The notes beneath the pieces were generated by a model. It was not told the DNA's origin. It was given only the letters and a program-made list of their open reading frames with translations, and did not search any database. A stretch of DNA of 44,993 nt from Bacillota bacterium (GTDB taxonomy: Bacteria > Bacillota > Clostridia > Lachnospirales > Lachnospiraceae): NCBI GenBank assembly GCA_023411215.1, contig JAEYOY010000024.1:1-44993 (forward strand), in the 5' to 3' direction. The position numbers and the translations under genes were made by a program. Below, one piece after another: positions 1 through 7,670 of this stretch; position 1 is the first letter of the stretch, and every line of letters starts with the position of its first letter.

Positions 1-4
1 TCAT
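1..4 (-). CDS. 5' end of a gene leaving the window (start codon only)
   Basis: An ATG reads on the minus strand at 4-2, with a GAGAGG Shine-Dalgarno about 9 nt upstream. A promoter-like pair lies at 63-91. Only the start codon and one more base are in the window, so no product can be named. The leader between promoter and ATG (25-64) folds into a stem, TTTAGATT pairing with AATCTAAA, which may be an operator or a leader structure. Confidence 0.4.
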
Positions 5-62
5 TTTAGATACCTCTCGTATTCTTTAGATTTTTACCAACTGCCAGGTCAGTAATAATCTA

Positions 63-91
63 AATTTACTTGAGGTATTTTTTTATGTCAA
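63..91 (-). promoter_or_regulatory. Candidate promoter for the gene entering at position 4
   Basis: On the minus strand, TTGACA (86-91) is followed after 17 bp by TAAATT (63-68). The -35 is perfect and the -10 matches 4 of 6. It lies just after the truncated frame at 105-221 and upstream of the ATG at 4. The inverted repeat 25-32/57-64 overlaps the -10 and the likely transcription start. Confidence 0.4.
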
Positions 92-104
92 TCTCTTGAC
101 CTAT

Positions 105-221
105 TTAAAGTATACAGGAAGCTTTCAGATTTAATAAAATCTTATTATAACTTTCTTGCCTTGATACTGCATTCGTGTCCCAATAGGCTTTATTGGTTCT
201 TAGTATTTCAGCCTTTTTCAT
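105..221 (-). pseudogene. Truncated methyltransferase-like N-terminus (38 codons)
   Basis: A 38-codon frame starts at ATG 221 with a good AAAGGTG Shine-Dalgarno 8 nt upstream and stops at 105. Its first 18 residues (MKKAEILRTNKAYWDTNA) resemble the N-terminus of class I SAM-dependent methyltransferases, where a K-x-Y-W-D segment precedes the fold. After that it diverges and stops long before any SAM-binding motif. It sits 43 bp downstream of the phosphotransferase gene on the same strand. I read it as a gene that kept its start but lost its body. A genuine small protein is the alternative. Confidence 0.4.
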
Positions 222-264
222 GTAATGTACACCTTTCAATCAACCTGATTGTGAATTTCTTCTA

Positions 265-1041
265 TCAAAACAGCTCATCCAGTAGAATATAGTAATCTAA
301 TTTCTCTTGATTCAGCGCAATACCAATTTGTTGTAACAGCAGGTCATCATATTGCCTTGTATTGAAGTTGTGCCACAAGGAACGCATGCAAAGAGCTACA
401 TCCTGCCACAGATCGCCCACCCCTGCCCGTCCAAGATCAATAAACCCAGTTAAGCGTCTCCCATCTGCAAAAATGTTCGGAAGGCAGTAATCTCCGTGTG
501 AAAAAACAAGCTCCTCTTTCTTTGGTTGATTGCTTTCCAGATAATGAAGTAAATCCTGTGGATTTGCAAATTGATTATTCTCCGGTTCCCAATCCTCCAT
601 ATCCACCTTGTTATTCCTTATATTCAGTTCAGCATTCTTTAGCTTTCTACTCAGATTGTTATTTAACGGACAAGTATTTATATCTATCGACCGTAGTAGA
701 TTGATTCCCTCCGCTAAAACGGAAACTGCCAGAAGAGGATTACGTAAATATTCCTCATCACACAGCATTCTCCCGCCGATCTCCGTCATAAGCAGATAAT
801 CCGTTTCCTCTTCCGATACCCATTCGAGGATTCGTGGAACGGGAAGCTTATCATTCATCCATAGCAGGTTTTCGTATTCCTTCTTTAGTTCACCTGATGT
901 TGGCTCAACCTTTAGATATCTCACTTCTGTCTCAGAATAAAAACGATAGACCTTGGCTTGTGAACAGCCGACATTGTTCTGTGAATACTGCAGCCCGGAA
1001 AGATGCTTTTTAATCCGGCTTGGTAATAATAATTCTTTCAT
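265..1041 (-). CDS. APH(3')-type aminoglycoside O-phosphotransferase
   Basis: This 258-residue cytoplasmic kinase should transfer phosphate from a nucleoside triphosphate to the 3'-hydroxyl of kanamycin/neomycin-type aminoglycosides. The catalytic-loop Brenner motif is HGDYCLPNIF, the metal-binding motif is GFIDLGRAGVGDLWQDVALC, and the end YYILLDELF matches the APH(3')-III group closely. Its length is close to the 264 residues of APH(3')-IIIa. The central linker (Asn-rich, around residues 120-155) is its own. Real substrates cannot be told from sequence, and the gene may be a chromosomal relative rather than a clinical resistance gene. The start codon lies inside a 17-bp tandem repeat, which could affect expression. 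Confidence 0.85.
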   Translation of the reverse strand: MKELLLPSRIKKHLSGLQYSQNNVGCSQAKVYRFYSETEVRYLKVEPTSGELKKEYENLLWMNDKLPVPRILEWVSEEETDYLLMTEIGGRMLCDEEYLRNPLLAVSVLAEGINLLRSIDINTCPLNNNLSRKLKNAELNIRNNKVDMEDWEPENNQFANPQDLLHYLESNQPKKEELVFSHGDYCLPNIFADGRRLTGFIDLGRAGVGDLWQDVALCMRSLWHNFNTRQYDDLLLQQIGIALNQEKLDYYILLDELF

Positions 1042-1116
1042 GTTTTATCTTCTTTCATGGTTTATCTTCTTTATGGTTTATCTTCTTTTATGGTTTATCT
1101 TCTTTTATGGTTACTC
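1033..1116 (-). repeat. Five 17-bp tandem repeats covering the phosphotransferase start codon
   Basis: Reading the coding strand, the unit is GATAAACCATGAAAGAA, with copies at 1100-1116, 1083-1099, 1067-1082 (one base short), 1050-1066 and 1033-1049. The last copy contains the true ATG and codons for Met-Lys-Glu. The copy before it also carries ATG AAA GAA but in another frame, giving a six-codon frame whose TGA overlaps the real ATG (ACATGA). The earlier copies have CATAAA instead of CATGAA. Confidence 0.85.
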
Positions 1117-1203
1117 TTCTTTCTGATTTTGATTTATTCATTCCTCGGGAACTATTTCACTTGACACCTCACAGAATATTATCAAATCGGAAATCAAATA
1201 TAT

Positions 1204-1725
1204 TTACTGAAACTCATTATAGGATACCGTATCATTCAACTGTTTAATACTGGTATGTCCAGGGTATGGTTTCGCGTCTTCGGCCGGATACCCCATAGCA
1301 AGAAGACTGACCGGCTCATAATTCTCCGGCAAATGAAACTCTTCACGGACTGCCTCCGGAATAAAATGCATAATCCAAGTTGAGCCTATCCCTAGATTTG
1401 CTGCTTCTAACATCATATGGGTTGTTACAATCGAAGCATCTATATCACCACTTATTTTTCCATCATATTCTCTTTTCCAACAAAGCTCCTTATCATAACA
1501 GGTCAGAATCGCAAGCGGAGCATTAAAATGACACACTGTACATTTTCTGAACCTTGCTAAAGCCTCATCACTTTGGATTACTAATATTTTCTGCGGCTGA
1601 AGATTACAGGCTGTAGGAGCTACCTGACCTGCCCTTAATATTGCATCGATTTTATCCTGTTCCACCGGTTTGCTTGCAAAGCTTCTAACGGAGAACCGTT
1701 CCTGCGCTAATTGTAAAAAGTCCAT
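1204..1725 (-). CDS. Nitroreductase-family flavoprotein
   Basis: This 173-residue protein belongs to the FMN-dependent nitroreductase family, which reduces nitro groups, quinones or flavins with NAD(P)H as a cytoplasmic dimer. The N-terminal RFSVRSFASKPV segment is the typical FMN-phosphate-binding start. The later ANLGIGSTWI and LLAMGYPAE segments are the usual second and third conserved blocks. It is short for the family, matching the compact subgroup of about 170 residues. A GGAG Shine-Dalgarno precedes the ATG. The substrate is unknown. It stands alone between the phosphotransferase and the ars genes. Confidence 0.85.
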   Translation of the reverse strand: MDFLQLAQERFSVRSFASKPVEQDKIDAILRAGQVAPTACNLQPQKILVIQSDEALARFRKCTVCHFNAPLAILTCYDKELCWKREYDGKISGDIDASIVTTHMMLEAANLGIGSTWIMHFIPEAVREEFHLPENYEPVSLLAMGYPAEDAKPYPGHTSIKQLNDTVSYNEFQ

Positions 1726-1917
1726 TATCTTATTCTCCTTAAATAAAATTTATCATTACATTACTGCAAAATCATTCGTTTATAACTTCGTATGACCGGT
1801 CTATTAATCTTTTGTTTTATCAATCCATCCCCAATATTTTAACATAATCCCTATTATTATTCCACCTATTTCCATGTCATATATTGCTCTCTTTCTTCTT
1901 AAAGCTTCCTATACTAA

Positions 1918-1960
1918 AAGAACTAGGCCATAGTGAAATACACCCTATTGCCTAGTTCTT
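1918..1960 (-). terminator. Hairpin terminator downstream of arsA
   Basis: Perfect 11-bp arms AAGAACTAGGC (1918-1928) and GCCTAGTTCTT (1950-1960) lie 112 bp beyond the arsA stop. On the minus strand the stem is followed by TTTAG, a short T-rich stretch. I see nothing else in the 347-bp gap 1726-2072 apart from AT-rich DNA. Confidence 0.65.
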
Positions 1961-2072
1961 CTTATTTATGATTATTGTATTGATTTATTTATTCATCTTT
2001 ATCGTGATTATAGAGCATTCGTGAGGTATGCTTTCTATTGTATGCTCATTGTTGACTATTCGTTTTATTAAA

Positions 2073-3809
2073 CTATAATCTCAATAATTTATCGCCCTTT
2101 ATCTCCTCCGGGCTCCAGCTGATTAAAGCGAAATTTCCCTTCGAATGAGCATCTACTTTATTAATCCATTGGGTTTCGTTACTTGCTTTTGCAGCTAGCA
2201 GCTTATTAGAGGTTCCTTTCTGATAGAGGGAAGAATTAATTATCCACCATTTTGTAAAGATCTTAGCTCGCTTCAAGTCCTCTTCTAGGCGCATCGCCTC
2301 ATATACAGGAGTGGTTTCTGCTAGAGTAACAATGATAACTTCCGTTTCCTCCGGATTGCGTAGTCTGGGTAAGAGCTTGCGTACTGCTTCCGGAACATCT
2401 CCCTGAGAACGCTTAATCTCCTGATTGTAGCTCTGGGTTGACTCCAGTAATAGTAATGTGTGACCCGTTGGAGCTGTATCAATCACTACTACCTGTTCCT
2501 CTGCTTTATCTACAATCTCAGCAAAAGCCCGAAACACTGCAATCTCCTGCGTGCAGGGTGACCTGAGGTCTTCCTCCACATATGCCACATCATCTTCATT
2601 CATCGTCTCTCTCGCTTTTGCCAAAACCTCTTCCTGATACTTGCGAAGCTCTTCTTTCTCATCAATATGACTTAATGTAATATTTTCACTTTCTTGTATT
2701 ACAAACTTCAGATGGGCTGCCGGATCCGTTGTAGTCAAATGCACCTTCTTGCCCTTCGCTGCCAAACCTAATGCGATAGAAGCTGCTATGGTAGTCTTAC
2801 CGACTCCGCCTTTTCCCATGGTAAATATCACTTTCTTATTGGTACGATATAAATCATCAACGACATCCTTTAACTTTAGAATTACCTCAGCCTTCACCGC
2901 TTCGTCATTGACCAAATAATCATCCCTCTCAAGGAAGGCTCTGATGTTCGTTAGTCCGGTGATGTTATATGCCCGTAAGGGTATCGAATACATCTGCATC
3001 TCTTTGATGCCTTTCGGAAGGTTGATTAATGCCTGTTGTTGCTTTTTAAACAGACCCGAAGAGATCTCATCATCGTACTCTGTTAATATACCATTTATAA
3101 TTAGTATCTGATTATGAACACCGATCTCTCCCAGCTCAAGTGAAGCTCGTTCGGCTTCCTTCAGAGGGGTTTCCTCCGGTCTTGACACCAGAACCAAAGT
3201 GGTCAGGTCACCATTTGCTAAGGTTTCTACTGCATTCCGATAGATTTCCTTCTTATCTTCGAGACCGGACAGCTGTCCTAAGCAGGATGCCCCATGGGTA
3301 TTCTCGCTGATGAAATTACTCCATGCCGAAGGAAGCTGCAGCATCCTTAAGGTATGACCTGTCGGAGCGGTATCAAATAGGATATAATCAAAATCCTCTT
3401 GTACCTTCGCATCCGTGATGAATTTTGAAAATTCATTGAAGGATGCTATTTCTACTGTACAGGAGCCAGATAACTGCTCCTCCATATTATTTAGAATTGC
3501 CTCCGGTAATAGTCCTCGGTAAGGCGATATTACGCTCTCACGGTATTCGGCAGCCGCTTCAATCGGATCCAAATTAGCAACAACAAGATTTGGCACTTCC
3601 TGTATCGCAACCCCTTTATTATCAAGCTCCGTATGAAATACATCCTGCAAATTAGAGGCCGGATCGGTACTAATTAATAGCACCTTCTTTCCATTATCCG
3701 CTAATGTTACAGCAGCTGCACATGCAGTGGAAGTCTTACCGACACCGCCCTTTCCGGTGAAGAACAAGTACTTCGTTAATTTGATATCCTGCGGATTAAA
3801 TACTTTCAT
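2073..3809 (-). CDS. arsA: ArsA arsenite-stimulated ATPase
   Basis: ArsA is the cytoplasmic ATPase that receives As(III) or Sb(III) from ArsD and drives its export through an ArsB/Acr3 permease. The 578-residue protein has the two-half layout expected of prokaryotic ArsA, with P-loops GKGGVGKTS at residues 19-27 and GKGGVGKTT at 332-340, and DTAPTGHTLR/DTAPTGHTLL signal motifs in each half. Three cysteines, C117, C176 and C419, sit in the contexts of the metalloid-binding cysteines of the plasmid enzyme (SGSCT, GASCL, SPCTQ). It lies 39 bp downstream of arsD and is presumably co-transcribed from 4293-4321. No permease gene is next to it. Confidence 0.95.
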   Translation of the reverse strand: MKVFNPQDIKLTKYLFFTGKGGVGKTSTACAAAVTLADNGKKVLLISTDPASNLQDVFHTELDNKGVAIQEVPNLVVANLDPIEAAAEYRESVISPYRGLLPEAILNNMEEQLSGSCTVEIASFNEFSKFITDAKVQEDFDYILFDTAPTGHTLRMLQLPSAWSNFISENTHGASCLGQLSGLEDKKEIYRNAVETLANGDLTTLVLVSRPEETPLKEAERASLELGEIGVHNQILIINGILTEYDDEISSGLFKKQQQALINLPKGIKEMQMYSIPLRAYNITGLTNIRAFLERDDYLVNDEAVKAEVILKLKDVVDDLYRTNKKVIFTMGKGGVGKTTIAASIALGLAAKGKKVHLTTTDPAAHLKFVIQESENITLSHIDEKEELRKYQEEVLAKARETMNEDDVAYVEEDLRSPCTQEIAVFRAFAEIVDKAEEQVVVIDTAPTGHTLLLLESTQSYNQEIKRSQGDVPEAVRKLLPRLRNPEETEVIIVTLAETTPVYEAMRLEEDLKRAKIFTKWWIINSSLYQKGTSNKLLAAKASNETQWINKVDAHSKGNFALISWSPEEIKGDKLLRL

Positions 3810-3848
3810 ATTATACCTACCCTTTCTTCACCCTGTCTAATCGAATGT

Positions 3849-4253
3849 TTAGCAGCAACATCCGTCGGAGCAATCTCCTTCTGAACAACAGCACACGCCT
3901 TGTTGCTCCTCCTCATTCTCATCATTTGTTAGCTCTCCGACAAAGCTCACCGGAATATTAAGAAGCTTTACAAATTCTTCATTCGTTGGATAGCGGCCTG
4001 TCATGATGATTACACCATCAAGTACGGCAAGAGGCAATGCTTCCACTCCCTCAGTCTTGATGATATTATTAACTTCATTATTTTTGATAAATTCCTGAGG
4101 CGCACTTGTCAGATTAAATCGCTCAACCTTCACACCGTTCTTCTCCAAGGTATTCAGTACTGTTGAAATTCTTAAAAGCTCAGGATCTACTCCTACTCCA
4201 CATAATCCGGTTGAACAGCACATTGCCGGTTCATAAAGCTGCATACTTTTCAT
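3849..4253 (-). CDS. arsD: ArsD arsenic metallochaperone
   Basis: ArsD carries As(III) to ArsA and can act as a weak repressor. Counting from the ATG at 4253, cysteines fall at 12, 13 and 18 (CCSTGLC), exactly the metalloid-site numbering of E. coli ArsD, which supports this start. The ATG one codon upstream (4256) is equally served by the GGAGAG Shine-Dalgarno. The longer open frame up to 4358 runs through the promoter and cannot be coding. The 134-residue product ends in a very cysteine-rich tail with CCC, C, C and CCC clusters, richer than the two vicinal pairs of the plasmid protein. It is followed by arsA. Confidence 0.92.
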   Translation of the reverse strand: MKSMQLYEPAMCCSTGLCGVGVDPELLRISTVLNTLEKNGVKVERFNLTSAPQEFIKNNEVNNIIKTEGVEALPLAVLDGVIIMTGRYPTNEEFVKLLNIPVSFVGELTNDENEEEQQGVCCCSEGDCSDGCCC

Positions 4254-4285
4254 CATAATCTCTCCAATCTTTTTATATTGATATT

Positions 4286-4328
4286 TATCTATATGATACC
4301 CTTTATATATATATACGTCAATATAAAC
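4286..4328 (-). promoter_or_regulatory. ars promoter with flanking inverted repeat
   Basis: On the minus strand TTGACG (4316-4321) and TATCAT (4293-4298) are 17 bp apart, placing transcription start near 4286, about 30 nt before arsD. An 8-bp inverted repeat brackets the promoter: TATATTGA overlapping the -35 and TCAATATA in the early transcript (about 4274-4281). This is plausible as a site for an ArsR-type repressor or ArsD, but no arsR is in the window. Confidence 0.6.
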
Positions 4329-4380
4329 ATCGTTTAATTTTCTATGAGGATATGACAAAATAATTCATTTAACATATGGA

Positions 4381-4421
4381 AATACCCATAGCTATGCCTG
4401 TACAGCATAGCTATGGGTATT
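4381..4421 (-). terminator. Perfect 17-bp hairpin between the hydrolase and ars genes
   Basis: Arms 4381-4397 and 4405-4421 are fully complementary (AATACCCATAGCTATGC pairing with its complement) around a 7-nt loop. It lies 86 bp past the stop of the serine hydrolase and just before the ars promoter. The T-tract is poor, so it may act as a terminator or as an mRNA-stabilising end. Confidence 0.6.
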
Positions 4422-4507
4422 ATCTCAAATGCTTATTATGTTTTCTACGAATAGTATCAAAATATATAATATTTTATGGGTACTCAAAAGCTTTACCTCG
4501 TTAGTCT

Positions 4508-5509
4508 TCAAATACCATTTATAAAAATCTCATCCAAATATACCTCAATATATTTTTGAATAAATTGAATGCGTTCAAAAACAGTTGGTTTAAAGGTCGC
4601 CGTTACTGCTACTACTATATTTTTTGACGGATTAATATATACAACATTTCCACTATTCCCAATAGCGGAATAAATGTTATTCTTTTCATCTATTACCCAC
4701 CATAAATATCCATAAGACATGTTTTGAAATTCCTTACCACTTTTACAATAGGCTTTTGTACTTTCATCAATCCATTCAGGAGATACAATTCTTTGCTCAT
4801 TGAAAAAGCCTCTATTTAAACATAATTGTCCAATTTTAGCCATGTCTTCAGCGGATAGACAAAGTCCAAATCCAGCGGCCGCTACTCCCTTGGGATCACA
4901 GAACCAGATATTATCCTTTGGTGTTTTCGAAATTATAAATTCTTTATGTTCTTCCGCATTCTCTGCTAAATAGTTTTTGCGAGATTTTATACCGAGTGGT
5001 TCGAAAAGATAACGGTTTGCAAAATCAACGGTTGTCATACCACTTGTTTTGGAAATAATCCCAGTCAAAATATGAATTCCCAAAGTAGAATATTTAAACT
5101 CTCCAGTTATTCCAGATCTTCCTCCAAGGAAATCCAATGCAGCGATTGTCCAATCATCGCTTGAACAGATTTTGGACCACGGTTCATACTTATATTTATA
5201 TGGCGCACTCATCGTCAATAAATTCTTGATACTTACTTTCTGAATCGTTTTTTCTCCTCTTTTTACTTTGTAATCCGGGAAAAAATCTAAAACTGGTTGA
5301 TCAATGCTCTTTATCAATCCTTTATCTATTGCGATACCAATTAATAAAGATACTATACTTTTTGTGACTGACATAACATGGCAGGTATCTGTCATTTCAA
5401 AATCATTCCAGGTATCATGATATACTTCTATACCATCTTTATATCCTACTATTTGACATATATTTTTTTCTTGTTCCGATACTAATTTATGTAGCTCATC
5501 AAAATTCAT
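4508..5509 (-). CDS. Serine hydrolase, beta-lactamase class C / penicillin-binding-like family
   Basis: This 333-residue protein has the SxxK nucleophile motif in SVTKSIVSLL (about residue 50) and a tyrosine motif, YSTLGIHIL, where the family usually has YxN. It belongs to the broad COG1680 group of esterases, D-amino peptidases and beta-lactamase relatives. No signal peptide is visible, so it is probably cytoplasmic. Its ATG overlaps the stop of the upstream MerR gene (ATGA, 5506-5509), so the two are translationally coupled and share the MerR promoter. The substrate is unknown. A role in inactivating whatever the regulator senses is inference. Confidence 0.85.
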   Translation of the reverse strand: MNFDELHKLVSEQEKNICQIVGYKDGIEVYHDTWNDFEMTDTCHVMSVTKSIVSLLIGIAIDKGLIKSIDQPVLDFFPDYKVKRGEKTIQKVSIKNLLTMSAPYKYKYEPWSKICSSDDWTIAALDFLGGRSGITGEFKYSTLGIHILTGIISKTSGMTTVDFANRYLFEPLGIKSRKNYLAENAEEHKEFIISKTPKDNIWFCDPKGVAAAGFGLCLSAEDMAKIGQLCLNRGFFNEQRIVSPEWIDESTKAYCKSGKEFQNMSYGYLWWVIDEKNNIYSAIGNSGNVVYINPSKNIVVAVTATFKPTVFERIQFIQKYIEVYLDEIFINGI

Positions 5510-6357
5510 TTTTCATTTCTCACTTTCTGTTCTTGCTGTGACTTTTTTACTGGGCAATAAACTTCCGTAACTAATTCAGCCTCTGATTTCACCTGAGTAG
5601 GATCTATTATATACACCTCAAAAAGTGCATCATCATTTTGATATCCTTCTTTTTCTGCCCATTCTCGTTGTTTTGCATATACAGATGGTAACTTCTTGTA
5701 TGAGCCTTGTAAAACAGTTTTTATACATAATCCTGGGCAAAAATTTCTTGTACCCGTAACAAATTCTTTAACAGGTATTGCAAACTCTGTATCTAATCCC
5801 AATACGCTAAACTCATCACTATGAAATAACACCATGGGAGCAGCAATCATTGTCAATTTATCCTCTTGGATTTTTTTTATCAATTGTCCAAAACATTTTC
5901 CGTATTGTTCTGTAAACTCTTCCTTTTGAACCATTCGTCTTATGGAAAGAATACACATCTTCGGTGCTTCCACAAGTTGCACATCAATATCATCCAAATA
6001 GGACATGATAGATTTTCCACAATCTAGAAGTGACATATCTTCCATGATTTGATTTATTGTTTCTTGATAAATCCGAACCTGCTGGTTAATTTCTTTTTTC
6101 TTTTTATTCAATGCTCTGTATAGTCTTTCGTCTTTTAATTCTTGTACATCCATAATTTCTTTTATCTCATCTAGAGAAAAACGATATGATTTTAAGCGAT
6201 TGATCAATAACATTGTTTCTAATTGATCGATTGCATAATATCTATAGCCATTTTCCGGATTTATCTCCGTTGGATAAATAAGTCCATTTTCTTCGTAATA
6301 GCGCAACGTTTTTGTTGTCACTGAACATATTTTAGAGAACTCACCAATCGATAACAT
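5506..6357 (-). CDS. MerR-family regulator with GyrI-like effector-binding domain
   Basis: The 283-residue protein starts with a MerR winged helix (MLSIGEFSKICSVTTKTLRY), has a coiled-coil dimerisation helix around residues 75-115 and ends with a GyrI/BmrR-like small-molecule-binding domain. Such proteins bind hydrophobic cations or drugs and twist promoters that have overlong spacers. The promoter just upstream (6387-6417) has exactly that architecture, so autoregulation is likely. The only co-transcribed gene is the serine hydrolase at 4508-5509. A GAGGTG Shine-Dalgarno supports the ATG. Confidence 0.92.
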   Translation of the reverse strand: MLSIGEFSKICSVTTKTLRYYEENGLIYPTEINPENGYRYYAIDQLETMLLINRLKSYRFSLDEIKEIMDVQELKDERLYRALNKKKKEINQQVRIYQETINQIMEDMSLLDCGKSIMSYLDDIDVQLVEAPKMCILSIRRMVQKEEFTEQYGKCFGQLIKKIQEDKLTMIAAPMVLFHSDEFSVLGLDTEFAIPVKEFVTGTRNFCPGLCIKTVLQGSYKKLPSVYAKQREWAEKEGYQNDDALFEVYIIDPTQVKSEAELVTEVYCPVKKSQQEQKVRNEK

Positions 6358-6386
6358 CTCTCACCTCTTTTTTTGTCTATATGTCT

Positions 6387-6417
6387 ACTATACACTTTAC
6401 CCTAAGGGTAAAGTCAA
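6387..6417 (-). promoter_or_regulatory. MerR-type promoter with 19-bp spacer and 21-bp palindromic operator
   Basis: On the minus strand TTGACT (6412-6417) and TATAGT (6387-6392) are 19 bp apart, the overlong spacing characteristic of MerR-controlled promoters. The spacer contains a palindrome at 6394-6414 with 10-bp arms ACTTTACCCT and AGGGTAAAGT around one central base. This is a textbook site for the regulator encoded at 5506-6357. Confidence 0.85.
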
Positions 6418-6546
6418 CAACGAAATAATTAACTTATTATTTGCCATTCATCAAAAATACTACTTCTGTTATGTATCTGCACACCTTCTTGCACACATGT
6501 GGATGGATATCAGGTAGAAATAGTTTTAATATTCAGAAATAAACTA

Positions 6547-6577
6547 TTGACATTGACCCTGCGTCAACTTGTATAAT
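6547..6577 (+). promoter_or_regulatory. Second MerR-type promoter with 19-bp spacer
   Basis: On the plus strand TTGACA (6547-6552) and a perfect TATAAT (6572-6577) are 19 bp apart. The spacer holds an interrupted dyad TTGAC-CCTGC-GTCAA (6553-6567). This drives the MerR gene at 6600. Transcription should start near 6584, so the leader is only about 16 nt and begins at the Shine-Dalgarno itself. Confidence 0.85.
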
Positions 6578-6599
6578 AATGGAAAGGTGGTGATGTTTT

Positions 6600-7562
6600 T
6601 TGGATTTGATTCGGATTAACGAAGTTGTTGACAACTTCGGTATATCGAGTAGGACACTAAGATATTATGAGGAAATGGGGCTTTTATGGAGCAACCATCC
6701 TGATAACAAAAGCCAACGTTATTATGATACTGACGCGCTTGAACGGTTGAAACAGATTATTATTTTACGCAAATTACAAATCCCGGTTAAGGATATGGTC
6801 GTTATATTCAAAAGTGAAAACATGACCGCATTGATTCAAGCGTTTGTGGACAAACTCGAATCACTTGACACGGAAATTTCAGCTTTATCTGCGCTAAGGC
6901 ATCTTGTCGATGATTTTCTTCATAAAATGCTAATGAGCGGTATCAAGAAAATATCGGGCATTACATTGCTTTATGAAGAAACCGAAAAGAGGCTTGCCAC
7001 AGTAGAAAAGAATGAGCCAGTCACATTTGAAAAGTTGTCGGAAATCAGCCGTGAAGCATTAAGGCTACATGATGTTCGGATTATTCGATTACCACCCATG
7101 CGTGTTCTTACTTCACGATTGAAAACAGGACAAGTAGAAAATATAGAAGATAAAATGCAGAGTCTGTTTGTGAAATATGGATTCACACCAAGTCCCGGAT
7201 TACGTAATTGTTTTTACCGCAAAGAACCAAGCGGTGAATGGATTATGCTTATCAAAATACCAAACGACTATGAAAATACAACAGAATACGCAGACGAAAA
7301 ATTTACAGGAGGGTTATTCGCTATAGCCAGTTCCTTCATGGAGGATATGGATGATACTCTTATTATTTTAAAAGACTGGGTAATAAATAGCGACCATTAT
7401 GAGCTTGACGTAAATGCAGAAGGAGAATTGCATCGATACGAAATGATTGAGGAAATTTTACCTTGGGATATAGCGAATAAGTTGAACAGATACCAGCAAG
7501 ATATATTTATTCCGATACAATTAAAGAATGAGAAGGAGAAAAAAGAATATAGACGCAGTTAA
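6600..7562 (+). CDS. MerR-family regulator with GyrI-like effector-binding domain (TTG start)
   Basis: This 320-residue protein has a MerR DNA-binding domain (INEVVDNFGISSRTLRYYEEMGLL), a helical linker of about 60 residues and a C-terminal GyrI-like ligand domain of about 150 residues. The start is a TTG at 6600, 9 nt after an AAGGTGG Shine-Dalgarno. The nearby ATG at 6593 is in another frame and closes after eight codons. It is divergent from the other MerR gene but the two proteins are not close copies. Its dyad (6553-6567) differs from the partner palindrome, so each is likely self-specific. The following genes at 7671 and 8132 may be its targets. Confidence 0.9.
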   Translation: MDLIRINEVVDNFGISSRTLRYYEEMGLLWSNHPDNKSQRYYDTDALERLKQIIILRKLQIPVKDMVVIFKSENMTALIQAFVDKLESLDTEISALSALRHLVDDFLHKMLMSGIKKISGITLLYEETEKRLATVEKNEPVTFEKLSEISREALRLHDVRIIRLPPMRVLTSRLKTGQVENIEDKMQSLFVKYGFTPSPGLRNCFYRKEPSGEWIMLIKIPNDYENTTEYADEKFTGGLFAIASSFMEDMDDTLIILKDWVINSDHYELDVNAEGELHRYEMIEEILPWDIANKLNRYQQDIFIPIQLKNEKEKKEYRRS

Positions 7563-7670
7563 AAGCTTTTTTAATGAATCAGGTGAATGTTGGCGGAATC
7601 GGTAATATGTATATGCACGATATTTTATCTAATAAGTTAATAGGAGGAGAAAGATCAAATTCTTTCCATT

